This document shows positions 1 to 8,134 of a stretch of 64,000 nt of DNA, piece after piece (the stretch's first letter is position 1; each line of letters starts with the position of its first letter). The translations under genes and the position numbers were made by a program. The notes under the pieces are model-generated. The model saw nothing but the letters and a program-made list of their open reading frames with translations, had not been told where the DNA came from and did no database searches. This DNA comes from Mycolicibacterium novocastrense (GTDB lineage: Bacteria > Actinomycetota > Actinomycetes > Mycobacteriales > Mycobacteriaceae), in assembly GCF_001570485.1 (NCBI RefSeq), contig NZ_BCTA01000078.1:62001-126000 (forward strand), in the 5' to 3' direction.

Positions 1-819
1 CTCGCGATCATCCACGCCCTCAACCAGTGGATGTGCGAACACTGGACCTTCAACTACCAGAACCGGATCTTCTCCACGCCGATCATCAACCTCTCCGAGG
101 TCGACGGTGCGCAACGCGAACTCGAGTACATCCTCGACAACGGCGCCAAGGTCGCGCTCGTGAAGCCGGGACCGGTTCGAGGACTGCACGGTTGGCGCTC
201 ACCGGCGCTGCCCGAGTTCGACCCGTTCTGGCGCGACGTCGAAGCTGCCGGGTTGCCCATCGTGCTGCACGCGAGCTATCCCCCGCTCGACGACTACGTC
301 GGGCAGTGGGAGCCACCGCACACCCAGAACTTCATGGCGCAGAGCGCGTTCCGGTGGATGGTGCTCGGCCACCGCGAGATCGCCGACATGATCACCAGCC
401 TGATCTGCCACGGCACGCTGACGCGCTTCCCAAAGCTGCGAATCGCCAGCGTCGAGAACGGCAGTTCGTGGATCGGACCGCTGTTCAAGGACTTCGACGA
501 TCTCTACCGGAAGATGCCACAGAACTTCGGTGAGCATCCGCACGAGGTGTTCCGGCGCAACATCTGGGTGAGCCCGTTCTGGGAGGGTTGTGTATCCGAC
601 GTCGTCGAGACGGTCGGCTGGGACCGGGTGCTGTTCGGCTCGGACTACCCGCATCCGGAGGGTCTCGCCGAGCCGAAGGGCTTCTGGAAGTATGCCGAAG
701 GCATGGACGTGCGTCGCACCTACGACTTCATGGGCGACAACGCGCGCCGGTTCATGGGCCTGCCGATCGCCAACCCGGACCCGGACGCCGTCAGACCGCC
801 CGCGCTGTCAAACGCCTGA
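1..819 (+). CDS. Amidohydrolase family 2 protein, 5'-truncated by window edge
   Basis: The frame is open from base 1 and the stop is TGA at 817-819, so only the last 272 residues are seen. Family marks are a His in IVLHASYPP, a Glu in IASVENGSSW and an Asp in LFGSDYPHPEG, matching the metal-binding TIM-barrel amidohydrolase-2 family, which includes decarboxylases and lactone or ring hydrolases. The N-terminal metal motif lies outside the window. Paralogues with the same ENGS and FGSDxPH blocks sit at 8135-9352, and a more distant one at 5579-6424, so the enzyme probably belongs to the same catabolic block, though it is on the opposite strand. The substrate is unknown. Confidence 0.85.
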   Translation, partial: LAIIHALNQWMCEHWTFNYQNRIFSTPIINLSEVDGAQRELEYILDNGAKVALVKPGPVRGLHGWRSPALPEFDPFWRDVEAAGLPIVLHASYPPLDDYVGQWEPPHTQNFMAQSAFRWMVLGHREIADMITSLICHGTLTRFPKLRIASVENGSSWIGPLFKDFDDLYRKMPQNFGEHPHEVFRRNIWVSPFWEGCVSDVVETVGWDRVLFGSDYPHPEGLAEPKGFWKYAEGMDVRRTYDFMGDNARRFMGLPIANPDPDAVRPPALSNA

Positions 820-900
820 CGAGCGCGACGAGAAGTCGCGCGTAAGCAGTGCAAGCGTGGCAGAGTGCGCATAGCCGGACGTTCCCCGGGAGGAGCCAGC

Positions 901-1725
901 ATGCCCACGATCACCACCAGCGACGGCGTCGAGATCTTCTTCAAGGACTGGGGGTCGGGTCAGCCGATCGTGTTCAGCCACGGTTGGCCGCTGTCGGCCG
1001 ACGACTGGGACACGCAGATGTTGTTCTTCGCCCAGCACGGGTACCGCGTGATCGCCCACGACCGCCGTGGGCATGGCCGCTCGGCGCAGGTCGCCGACGG
1101 ACATGACATGGACCATTACGCCGACGATCTCGCCGCTGTCGTCGAGCACCTCGACCTTCACGACGCAGTCCACATCGGCCACTCCACCGGCGGTGGCGAG
1201 GTGGCGCATTATCTGGCCCGGCACGGGCAGGCGCGAGCGGCCAAGGCGGTGCTGATCAGTTCCGTGCCGCCGCTGATGGTCAAGACCGACGCCAACCCCG
1301 GCGGGCTGCCCAAAGACGTGTTCGACGATCTGCAAGCGCAATTGGCCGCCAACCGCTCGGAGTTCTACCGCTCGCTCGCGGCCGGCCCCTTCTACGGGTT
1401 CAACCGGCCGGGAGTGGAGCCGTCGGAGGCGATCATCGAAAACTGGTGGCGCCAAGGCATGATGGGCGGCGCCAAAGCGCACTACGACGGCATCGTCGCC
1501 TTCTCGCTGACCGACTTCACCGAGGACCTGAAGAAGATCACCATCCCGGTACTGGTGATGCACGGCGACGCCGACCAGATCGTGCCGTACGAGAACTCCG
1601 GTCCGCTGTCGGCGAAGCTACTGCCCAACGGCACCTTGAAGACCTACCCCGGCTATCCGCACGGTGCGTTCGTCACCCACCACGACGTCATCAACCCGGA
1701 TCTCCTGGAGTTCATCCGGTCCTGA
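901..1725 (+). CDS. Alpha/beta hydrolase, non-haem chloroperoxidase type
   Basis: This 274-residue protein starts at ATG 901, chosen because GGGAGGAG lies 6-13 bases upstream and the translation then opens directly with the family N-terminus (MPTITTSDGVEIFFKDWG). The nucleophile elbow GHSTGG carries Ser95, the acid is Asp223 or Asp225 in HGDADQIVP, and the base is His254 in YPHGAFVTH, giving a complete triad. The family is called cofactor-free haloperoxidase, but its natural role is usually ester or lactone hydrolysis; perhydrolysis is a side activity. It is cytosolic, with no signal peptide. It converges on the NTF2-like gene with six bases between the stops. Confidence 0.9.
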   Translation: MPTITTSDGVEIFFKDWGSGQPIVFSHGWPLSADDWDTQMLFFAQHGYRVIAHDRRGHGRSAQVADGHDMDHYADDLAAVVEHLDLHDAVHIGHSTGGGEVAHYLARHGQARAAKAVLISSVPPLMVKTDANPGGLPKDVFDDLQAQLAANRSEFYRSLAAGPFYGFNRPGVEPSEAIIENWWRQGMMGGAKAHYDGIVAFSLTDFTEDLKKITIPVLVMHGDADQIVPYENSGPLSAKLLPNGTLKTYPGYPHGAFVTHHDVINPDLLEFIRS

Positions 1726-1731
1726 CCGCCC

Positions 1732-2220
1732 TCACTTCATCGCGCGACGCGAGGCTTTCACGATGAGTTTGCGCACCCGCTCGGAGATGTAGACAGCAAA
1801 GAGTCCGTTGAAGACGTCCTCGCGCAACCGCGTCAACGTCGAACTCGTGAAGCGCCACCGGCCGTCGAGCTTCTCGTAGGTCTCGTGGTAGTGACCGTAG
1901 CCGCGCAGGTTGACACCGGGGCCGAAGCGCACGACATCCTCGAGCGCCCACACCCCGCGTGCGGTCGTCGGCGATGTCAGCTCGATCTCCGGGGCGTGCA
2001 CCTGATGCACCGTGGCCTGGCCGCGCAAGCTCTTCCGGGTGAACGCGACGAACTCGTCGGCGCCTCGGATCACCTTTCCACCGGCGGGGGACGTGTCACT
2101 GAGAAAGTCATCGGCGAACAGGGTGCGCCACGCCGCCCAGTCCTTGGTGTCCAGAAGTCGGCAGTAGCGCGCCTTCAGTTGCTTGATCTCCTCGATCTCG
2201 ACGAGGTCGACCTCGGTCAT
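1732..2220 (-). CDS. NTF2-like (SnoaL-type) protein
   Basis: This 162-residue protein starts MTEVDLVEIEEIKQLKARYCRLLDTKDW, the usual opening of SnoaL_4-type NTF2-fold proteins, followed by LFADDF and a His/Tyr-rich core (GYGHYHETYEKLDGRWRFTSSTLTRLRED). These small cone-shaped proteins act as isomerases, hydratases or dehydratases, or have no catalytic role. The start ATG at 2218-2220 overlaps the stop of the upstream reductase gene by four bases (ATGA), so the two are translationally coupled. A longer reading frame to 2301 lies inside the upstream gene and is not needed. The substrate is not evident. Confidence 0.85.
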   Translation of the reverse strand: MTEVDLVEIEEIKQLKARYCRLLDTKDWAAWRTLFADDFLSDTSPAGGKVIRGADEFVAFTRKSLRGQATVHQVHAPEIELTSPTTARGVWALEDVVRFGPGVNLRGYGHYHETYEKLDGRWRFTSSTLTRLREDVFNGLFAVYISERVRKLIVKASRRAMK

Positions 2221-3251
2221 CTCGTGGACATCTTCTGTGCCTGCTCGACGTAGAACCGCGCCGCCCGTTCGAGCGACTCGGCGGTGGGCCGCGGATGCCA
2301 CCCGAGTTCCCGTGACGCCTTACTGTGGTCGGCAGGCGCCATGATGTGCAGCAGCCGGATCCCGGTGGTGTTCATCGGGATCTCCCGCCGCAACAGCCGG
2401 GCCACCACGCCGGCGACCCGTACGGTCGCGTACACCACCGGAAGCGGGACGCCGAAACGCGGTGGCTTCGCCCCGACCGCCCGTGCGGCTGTGGTGAGCA
2501 TGTCACGCATCGGCATGTAGCTCTCGGAGATGATGTATCGCTCGCCCACGCCGCCGTGTTCGGCAGCGAGCAGGAAGGCCTCGGCGACGTCTTCGATGCC
2601 GACGACCTCGGTGGACACGCCCTTGATGTAGGCCGGGATCTTGCCGAACGCGGCGTACTGAACCATCAGCCCCTGGTGCGGTTGCCAGTCGCGGGGCCCG
2701 TACGGGTTGGACACGTTCATCACCACGGCGGGCAGGCCGCGGTCGCGGGCGTAGGACAGGACCAGTTCCTCGGCCTGACGGCGCGATTCGATGTACGCGC
2801 CGCCCCGGTCCCCCCAGTCGAACGGCATGTCCTCGGTCACGGGACGGCTTCCGTCGCCGAGGGCGATCGTTCCGATGGTGCTGCAGAACACGAACCGGTG
2901 CAGGCCCGCCTTCGCCGCGACATCGAGCACCCGGCGCAAACAGTTGACGTTGGTTTCGAACAGCGGTGCGGGGTCGCTCAGATGAAATCTGGTGTCGACG
3001 ATGCAGTAGTGGACGACGTCGCGGTCGGCCATCGCCGCGCGAAGCGCTTCTTCGTCGTACAGGTCGCCGTAGCAGCGCTCGACGTCGAGGTCGTCGATGG
3101 CGACCGTCGAACTCGTCTTACGCAGGTACACCCGCACGTCGTCGCCGCGCTCGACGAGTTTGCGCGTGACGTGTGAACCGACGAACCCGCTCGGGCCCAT
3201 CACCAGCGCGCGGCGCGCGGGCTGTTTCGCTGTCGGGGGTGCGTCTGTCAT
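2217..3251 (-). CDS. NAD-dependent epimerase/dehydratase-family reductase
   Basis: This 344-residue extended SDR has the N-terminal Rossmann motif GPSGFVGSHV near residues 19-28, a conserved FVFCST block, and the active-site segment YIESRRQAE. The family normally has YxxxK; here the Lys position is Arg (Y-I-E-S-R), a visible departure that is also found in some atypical members. Dihydroflavonol reductase, 3-beta-hydroxysteroid dehydrogenase and sugar epimerases share this fold, and the enzyme probably oxidises or reduces an alcohol/ketone in the pathway of its operon. Its start is 82 bp downstream of the acyl-CoA dehydrogenase gene, a gap that contains a complex dyad. Confidence 0.85.
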   Translation of the reverse strand: MTDAPPTAKQPARRALVMGPSGFVGSHVTRKLVERGDDVRVYLRKTSSTVAIDDLDVERCYGDLYDEEALRAAMADRDVVHYCIVDTRFHLSDPAPLFETNVNCLRRVLDVAAKAGLHRFVFCSTIGTIALGDGSRPVTEDMPFDWGDRGGAYIESRRQAEELVLSYARDRGLPAVVMNVSNPYGPRDWQPHQGLMVQYAAFGKIPAYIKGVSTEVVGIEDVAEAFLLAAEHGGVGERYIISESYMPMRDMLTTAARAVGAKPPRFGVPLPVVYATVRVAGVVARLLRREIPMNTTGIRLLHIMAPADHSKASRELGWHPRPTAESLERAARFYVEQAQKMSTR

Positions 3252-3261
3252 GTTCTCTACC

Positions 3262-3325
3262 TCGCGAGCGACCGGAAAATGTCAGATTTTCGCGGCGTTT
3301 CGTGTGCAAACACGGACGCTCGCGA
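3262..3325. repeat. Nested inverted repeat in intergenic gap
   Basis: Outer 9-base arms TCGCGAGCG (3262-3270) and CGCTCGCGA (3317-3325) enclose two smaller dyads: GAAAAT/ATTTTC (3275-3280, 3286-3291) and CGTGT/ACACG (3301-3305, 3310-3314). On the minus strand, in which both flanking genes are read, a run of six T precedes rather than follows the stem, so it is not a standard intrinsic terminator. The minus-strand core CGAAACGCCGCGA resembles CGACACGCCGCGA in the loop of the hairpin at 8059-8109. Confidence 0.7.
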
Positions 3326-3333
3326 AAAAAGGG

Positions 3334-4533
3334 TTAGGAGGCTTTCTTGGCCGGCGGGGCGTATGCGGGCTTGCCGAGGCCGAGCACGTACTGGGCGATC
3401 ATGTTGCGGAACACCTCCAGCGTGCCGCCGTAGATGCCGACCAGCGGCGCGAAGCGGTACACGTACTCGGCCGCGCCGTCGTCGATCGCCCCGTCGGTGC
3501 CCAGCGGCAGCGAGGACGCCGTGCCGAGCAGATCCATCAGATCCGGGGAGATGTCGCGCATCGTCTGCGCCAGGGCAACCCTTCCGAAGATGCTGGTGGC
3601 CGAGAAGGCCGCCTCCATGCGGGCGACGCTGCGTCCCAACCGGTATGCCACCGATCCGTCGTCGATCAACTTGCGGCCGTTGGGATCCGGCTCGGCGACC
3701 AGCGCGGCGGCCTTGTCGACCGCGGCGGCCATCGTGTTGGCCTGGTGCATCATGATCGAGACATCCTGCAGACCGTCGACGGCCGCTTCCACCGCGCCGT
3801 GCTCGACGTTGAGTGGTTCGCGCACCACCGTCCAGCCGTCGTTCACCTCGCCGAGGCGGTACTTGTCGTCGACGCGGACATCGCTGTAGTAGACGATGTT
3901 CGTCCGGTCGCCGTCGACGGTGCGGATGCCCTGGATCTCGATTCCCGGCGAGTCGAGCGGCACCAGGAACATGGTGAGGCTCTTGTGCTTCGGCGCGTCG
4001 GGGTCGGTGTTGGTGATCAGGAAGACGTACTGGCAGTTGTGGGCGCCGGTGGTGAACATCTTCGAGCCATTGATAATCCAGCTCGATCCATCCGCTTCCC
4101 GCACGGCCCTGGTCTTGCAGGTCGCGACGTCGGATCCGCCCTCGGGCTCGGTGTAGCCCAGGCAGAGCCGGACCTCGCCGGTGTACACCCGCGGCATCAC
4201 CTCGGCCTTGAGTTCGGGTGAGCCGAACTTGTCGACCGACCGCGCGATCATCGCCGTCGTACCGAACGTCACCCACGGCACATGCGCACGGCGCTTCTCC
4301 AGCTCCCAGATGCGCCGCCGGACCCGGTTGAACCCGCCTTCGGATTCCGGCTTCCATTCGCGCGCAAGGTATCCCGCCTTGCCGAGCGCCAGATGCACAC
4401 CCTCGTCGAAGTTGTCGCCGGTCTCGCGGTCCCGCCGAATCACCTCCTCGGTGACGATCTCGGCCAGGAAAGCGCGCGACTCCTCGAGGAACGCCTGATC
4501 CTCTTCGGACAGTTCGACCCGTGAGAAATCCAT
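3334..4533 (-). CDS. Acyl-CoA dehydrogenase, large-type subunit
   Basis: This 399-residue protein has the full acyl-CoA dehydrogenase layout: helical N-terminus, the FAD/substrate strand CLGYTEPEGGSDVA, the ING-type strand WIINGSKMFTTGA, and a C-terminal helical domain. The usual catalytic Glu position (Y-E-G-T in MCAD-type enzymes) reads Y-G-G-T-L-E here, so the classical base is missing at that site. Mycobacterial FadE pairs often form alpha2-beta2 heterotetramers in which the two subunits differ in this way. The next gene upstream is a second, shorter acyl-CoA dehydrogenase whose stop overlaps this start by one base (TAATG), supporting a two-subunit enzyme. Its substrate may be a bulky or cyclic acyl-CoA. 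Confidence 0.9.
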   Translation of the reverse strand: MDFSRVELSEEDQAFLEESRAFLAEIVTEEVIRRDRETGDNFDEGVHLALGKAGYLAREWKPESEGGFNRVRRRIWELEKRRAHVPWVTFGTTAMIARSVDKFGSPELKAEVMPRVYTGEVRLCLGYTEPEGGSDVATCKTRAVREADGSSWIINGSKMFTTGAHNCQYVFLITNTDPDAPKHKSLTMFLVPLDSPGIEIQGIRTVDGDRTNIVYYSDVRVDDKYRLGEVNDGWTVVREPLNVEHGAVEAAVDGLQDVSIMMHQANTMAAAVDKAAALVAEPDPNGRKLIDDGSVAYRLGRSVARMEAAFSATSIFGRVALAQTMRDISPDLMDLLGTASSLPLGTDGAIDDGAAEYVYRFAPLVGIYGGTLEVFRNMIAQYVLGLGKPAYAPPAKKAS

Positions 4534-5579
4534 TAATTACCCTCTCCGCTCTCGCGAGCCGCGACGATGCCGGCGATGTACTTGGCGGCGGCGGCCGGGT
4601 CTCCCCCGGCGAGCGCCCACCCGCGGGCCCGCAGCAGGTACGCACTGGCGGCGGCCTCCGCCGAAACCCCCAGCCCGCCTTGCACCTGCACCGCCATCGT
4701 GGCGGCCTTGGACGCCTCCTCGGCCATGAACACGAACGCCGACGGCGCCAGTTCGGGCCGCTCGTCGGGTTCGTTGTCGAGGAACCACGCGGCGCGGCGC
4801 GCCAGGTTACGCCCGCCCTGCACCGTGATCGCGATGTTGGCCAGGGGATGCGAGATCGCCTGCAACGTCGAGATGGGCACCCCGAGGGTGTAGCGGGTCT
4901 TGGCGAACTCCGCGGCGATCGTCATCGTCTCCTCGACCAGACCGACGAGCGCCGCGCCGGTCAGCACCCGCCATTCGTCCAGTGCCCGTTGGTATTCCGC
5001 CTGCGCGTCGGCCCCGCTTGCCAGGACGGTCCGGTTGTCGGCGGCGGCCGGGTCGATCCACGCCATCGGCAGCCGGCCGATGTTGTCGACTTTGGTGGGG
5101 CGGGTCGCGAACGTCAGCTTGACGATGTCGTCACCGTCGCGCAGGACGATGTGGTCGGCGATCGATCCGCTGGGCAGCAGGCGCACCCCGGATACGCTGT
5201 CCTGCTGGGGGTCCAGCCCGACGATCTGCGTGCCGCTCACGATGTCGGGGTCGGCCGCACCGAGCCGGCCGAGCAGCCGCGCCGCGCTGACGTGGTCGAT
5301 CCATGGCACCGGTGCCAGCGAGCGACCGATCTCCTCGGCCACCAGGGTGAGGTCGACCAGGGTGGCGCCGTCGCCGCCCGCGTCTTCGGGCAGCGCCATG
5401 GTGGCCGCGCCCATCGTGCACAGCCGCTCCCAGAGGCTCTTGTCGAAACCGGATGCCTCCGCGGCGCGGACGGTTTCGATCGAACAGTGCGCCTTGAAGA
5501 AGTCCTTGTACGCCGCCTGCAGCGCCTGGTGGTCGTCGGACAGGCTGTAGTCGAGCCTGCGCAGTTCGTAGCGGTCCAT
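4533..5579 (-). CDS. Acyl-CoA dehydrogenase, small-type partner subunit
   Basis: This 348-residue acyl-CoA dehydrogenase-fold protein (MDRYELRRLDYSLSDDHQ) has a short degenerate middle domain and the C-terminal QVQGGLGVSAEA block typical of the second subunit in paired mycobacterial FadEs. ATG 5577-5579 is preferred. A GTG immediately before it (5580-5582) is in frame and would give a four-base GTGA overlap with the amidohydrolase stop, so it is an alternative start. GAGGAG lies just upstream of both. The pair with 3334-4533 probably introduces a double bond next to the CoA thioester; no catalytic Glu motif is obvious in this subunit either. Confidence 0.85.
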   Translation of the reverse strand: MDRYELRRLDYSLSDDHQALQAAYKDFFKAHCSIETVRAAEASGFDKSLWERLCTMGAATMALPEDAGGDGATLVDLTLVAEEIGRSLAPVPWIDHVSAARLLGRLGAADPDIVSGTQIVGLDPQQDSVSGVRLLPSGSIADHIVLRDGDDIVKLTFATRPTKVDNIGRLPMAWIDPAAADNRTVLASGADAQAEYQRALDEWRVLTGAALVGLVEETMTIAAEFAKTRYTLGVPISTLQAISHPLANIAITVQGGRNLARRAAWFLDNEPDERPELAPSAFVFMAEEASKAATMAVQVQGGLGVSAEAAASAYLLRARGWALAGGDPAAAAKYIAGIVAARESGEGN

Positions 5580-6424
5580 CACTGCTCCTCGTCGGCGCCG
5601 AAGAAGAACTTCTGCGCGTTGTTGTACAAGTAGTTGTCCAGCACCTCGGCCGGCAGGTCAAGGGCGAGCGCCTCGGGCACGACGCGGCGCATCTTGAGCA
5701 CCGGCCAATCCGATGCGTAGATCACCTTGTCGGGTCCTCGGGTCCGCATGTAGTGCAGCAGGCTGTCGGGCAGCCGTTTGGGTGACCACGCCGACGTCAT
5801 CAGGCGCAGATTCTGGTACTTGATCAGCAGGCGGATCGCGACGTCCCACCACGGGTCGGCACCGTGGATCATGCAGAGCTTGAGTTCGGGAAATCGCACG
5901 CAGACCCGGTCGAGGTGGATCGGGTTCTGCACCTCGCCGGGGATCGGCGGTCCGGGGATCCCGGTGTTGACGCACAGCGGCAGCCCGAGTTCGGCGCATT
6001 TGGTGTAGAGCGGGTAGTAGACCGCGTCGCTGGGCGGGTACTGCCCGTCCCCCCAAAAGCTCGGTCCCACCGCCGCATACGCCACCGGCAGGTCGTTGAC
6101 GACGGATGCCAGCTCCCGCAGCGACGGGATCGGCCGCAGCAGGTTGACCCCGCCGATCGCCAGCGCGAACCTGTCGGGCCGGGCGTCGACGAACTTGCGT
6201 GCCGTGGTGGAGGGTTTGGCGATGCTGTCCATCAAGATCGCCTTCTGAACCCCCTGCTCGTCCATCTCCTCGAGCAGCTCGCCCATGTCGACGGGCGCGA
6301 ACATCGACTGCGGGCCCTTGAAGTAGTCGTCGCGTACCTTGAGCATCCAGGTCGGCTGCTGTTCGGTCTCGCCGAAGTGCACGTTGACCAGGCAGTCAAT
6401 GGCCCGGCTGGCGCGCGCGCTCAC
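5579..6424 (-). CDS. Amidohydrolase family 2 protein
   Basis: This 281-residue TIM-barrel hydrolase starts at GTG 6422-6424, which overlaps the ligase stop by four bases (GTGA). Visible family residues are Asp/His in AIDCLVNVHFGE near the N-terminus, the His of CMIHGADPWW, and the Asp of VIYASDWPV. It is the shorter type, lacking the ENGS block of its relatives at 1-819 and 8135-9352. Enzymes of this family hydrolyse ring amides or lactones or decarboxylate aromatic and dicarboxylic acids. Coupling to an acyl-CoA ligase and two dehydrogenases makes a ring-opening or decarboxylation step plausible, but that is inference. Confidence 0.85.
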   Translation of the reverse strand: MSARASRAIDCLVNVHFGETEQQPTWMLKVRDDYFKGPQSMFAPVDMGELLEEMDEQGVQKAILMDSIAKPSTTARKFVDARPDRFALAIGGVNLLRPIPSLRELASVVNDLPVAYAAVGPSFWGDGQYPPSDAVYYPLYTKCAELGLPLCVNTGIPGPPIPGEVQNPIHLDRVCVRFPELKLCMIHGADPWWDVAIRLLIKYQNLRLMTSAWSPKRLPDSLLHYMRTRGPDKVIYASDWPVLKMRRVVPEALALDLPAEVLDNYLYNNAQKFFFGADEEQ

Positions 6425-8034
6425 GCGTTCACCTGTTGTGTCGCAGCGGCTTTGGCCCAGCGGTAGTCCGGTTTTCCGTTTCCGAGGCGACGCACCTGGT
6501 CGACGAAGATGAACTCTTTGGGCGCCTTGAACCGCGCCAGGCTCGATGTGCAGTGCGCGTGCAACGGGTCGTGGGCGGCCTCGGCACCGTCGCGCAGCGA
6601 AACGAGCGCGACGATCTCCTCACCCCAGCGCTCGCTCGGCCGCCCCACCACCAGGGCGTCGGATATGGCCGGATGCGCGCGCAGCACCTCCTCGACCTCC
6701 TCGACGAACACCTTCTCGCCTCCCGTGTTGACGACCAACGAATCACGTCCGAACAACCGCAGCGTGCCGTCGGCGGCCAGCGATCCCCGGTCGCCCGAGA
6801 TCACCACACGCTGGCCGTCGACCACCGGGAAGGTCCGGCGTGTCGCCGCCTCGTCGTCGAAGTAGCCGAGGGGAATTCGGCCGCCGCGCGCAACAAAACC
6901 GATCTCGTCCTCGCCGGGTTCGAGGAAGCGTCGGTAGTCCTCGGAGAGCACCAGCGCTCCCTCCCGCAGCTCGAAGGTCTCCTTCTGCTCACCGCGCTGG
7001 CTGCGGCCGAACCCCACGTTTCCGGTCTCCGAGGATCCGTACCCGTTGATGAGGGTGATCTGGGGCAGTAACTCCAGAAGCGCGCGTTGGTGTTTCGGGT
7101 TGGTGGCCGCCCCGCCGGTACCGATCGCGAACAACGACGACAGGTCGTAGGAGCCGCGTCGCAGCTCCTCGACCAACGGTGCCGCGTAGGCGTCACCGAC
7201 CATCGTCATCAAGCCGACCTTCTCCCGCTGGGCGGTTTCCAGCACCGCTCGTGCATCGAATCGGGTTCGGTCGTAGAGGATCACGGGCAGGCCGTTGAGC
7301 AAGGCGGCGAACGCCGTCCACATCCCCGCCGCGTGCATCAGCGGAGAGACCGCGAACCAGGGTTGTCCCCCATGCGCGACCTTGGCGTGGATCTCGTCGA
7401 CCGACTCGTGGTCGGCGCCGTTCATCGAGATGACGTAGGTGTCGCTCTGGCGCCACATCACGCCCTTGGGCCTGCCGGTTGTCCCGCCGGTGCACACCAT
7501 CATGACGTCGTCGGGTGAGGCGGTGATGTCGATGTCGGTATTGCCCTGCGCCAGAACATCATCGAGTGTGAGGGCGTCGGCGAGCTGACGTTCGGACGTC
7601 CCGTCGTCGATCTCGATCAGCAGGTCCGCCGAAGCGGGCGGCAGCACGTCTGCGAACTTCGGGCCGAATGACCGGTGGTAGATGACCGCGCGCGGGCGCA
7701 GGTAGTCGAGGAGTTCGGCGACCTCGCGCGGCGTGTAGTTGTAGTTGACGTTGACCGGGACCGTGCGGGCCTTCAGACATCCGATCACCATGTCCGGGTA
7801 CAGGTCGTTGTGCATGAGCAGCGCGACACGGTCTTGTCCGCACTCCCAGTTCTGCAGGTCGCCGCGTTCGCGGTGCGCGCCGAGTCCCTGAGCGGCGAGA
7901 TAGTTGGCCAGGCGGCGGGTGCGGTCCGCCGATTCACCGAAGGTGCTGCGGCGGTTGCCGCAAACCGTCATCACCCGATCGGGCACCGCCTCGGCGATCG
8001 CGTCGAGAACCGCCCCGATCGTCCACTCGCTCAT
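6421..8034 (-). CDS. Acyl-CoA synthetase (AMP-forming), FadD type
   Basis: This 537-residue adenylate-forming ligase starts MSEWTIGAVLDAIAEAVPDR; the upstream in-frame extension to 8307 runs through a hairpin and the next gene and is not coding. Motifs in order: ATP loop VCTGGTTGRPKGV, A5 motif NGYGSSETG, hinge GDRGSLAADGTLRLFGR, and the C-terminal catalytic Lys in GNGKPDY. It would form an acyl-adenylate and then the CoA thioester, feeding the dehydrogenases downstream in the same minus-strand chain. The 100-base gap in front of it contains a perfect 18-bp hairpin, so it may be transcribed partly apart from the upstream genes. Confidence 0.92.
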   Translation of the reverse strand: MSEWTIGAVLDAIAEAVPDRVMTVCGNRRSTFGESADRTRRLANYLAAQGLGAHRERGDLQNWECGQDRVALLMHNDLYPDMVIGCLKARTVPVNVNYNYTPREVAELLDYLRPRAVIYHRSFGPKFADVLPPASADLLIEIDDGTSERQLADALTLDDVLAQGNTDIDITASPDDVMMVCTGGTTGRPKGVMWRQSDTYVISMNGADHESVDEIHAKVAHGGQPWFAVSPLMHAAGMWTAFAALLNGLPVILYDRTRFDARAVLETAQREKVGLMTMVGDAYAAPLVEELRRGSYDLSSLFAIGTGGAATNPKHQRALLELLPQITLINGYGSSETGNVGFGRSQRGEQKETFELREGALVLSEDYRRFLEPGEDEIGFVARGGRIPLGYFDDEAATRRTFPVVDGQRVVISGDRGSLAADGTLRLFGRDSLVVNTGGEKVFVEEVEEVLRAHPAISDALVVGRPSERWGEEIVALVSLRDGAEAAHDPLHAHCTSSLARFKAPKEFIFVDQVRRLGNGKPDYRWAKAAATQQVNA

Positions 8035-8058
8035 CGGCCGGCACCCCCGCTGTTCCCG

Positions 8059-8109
8059 TTGTGCGGTTTCATCCGCGACACGCCGCGATGTGCGGATGAA
8101 ACCGCACAA
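8059..8109. repeat. Perfect 18-bp hairpin with 15-nt loop
   Basis: The arms TTGTGCGGTTTCATCCGC (8059-8076) and GCGGATGAAACCGCACAA (8092-8109) are exact reverse complements around the 15-nt loop 8077-8091. It sits between two same-strand genes. No T-run follows on the minus strand, so it could be a mycobacterial terminator without a tail, an RNA stability element, or a dispersed palindromic repeat. Two other intergenic hairpins in this window (13159-13207 and 37143-37194) have stems of similar length and also 15-nt loops. Confidence 0.85.
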
Positions 8110-8134
8110 TGGCGCGTGATTCCGAAGGTCGGCA

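Noticed and set aside
823..841. 7-bp hairpin GCGCGAC/GTCGCGC after the first gene as a terminator
   Set aside because: Short stem, no T-run, and a new gene begins shortly after; too weak to call.
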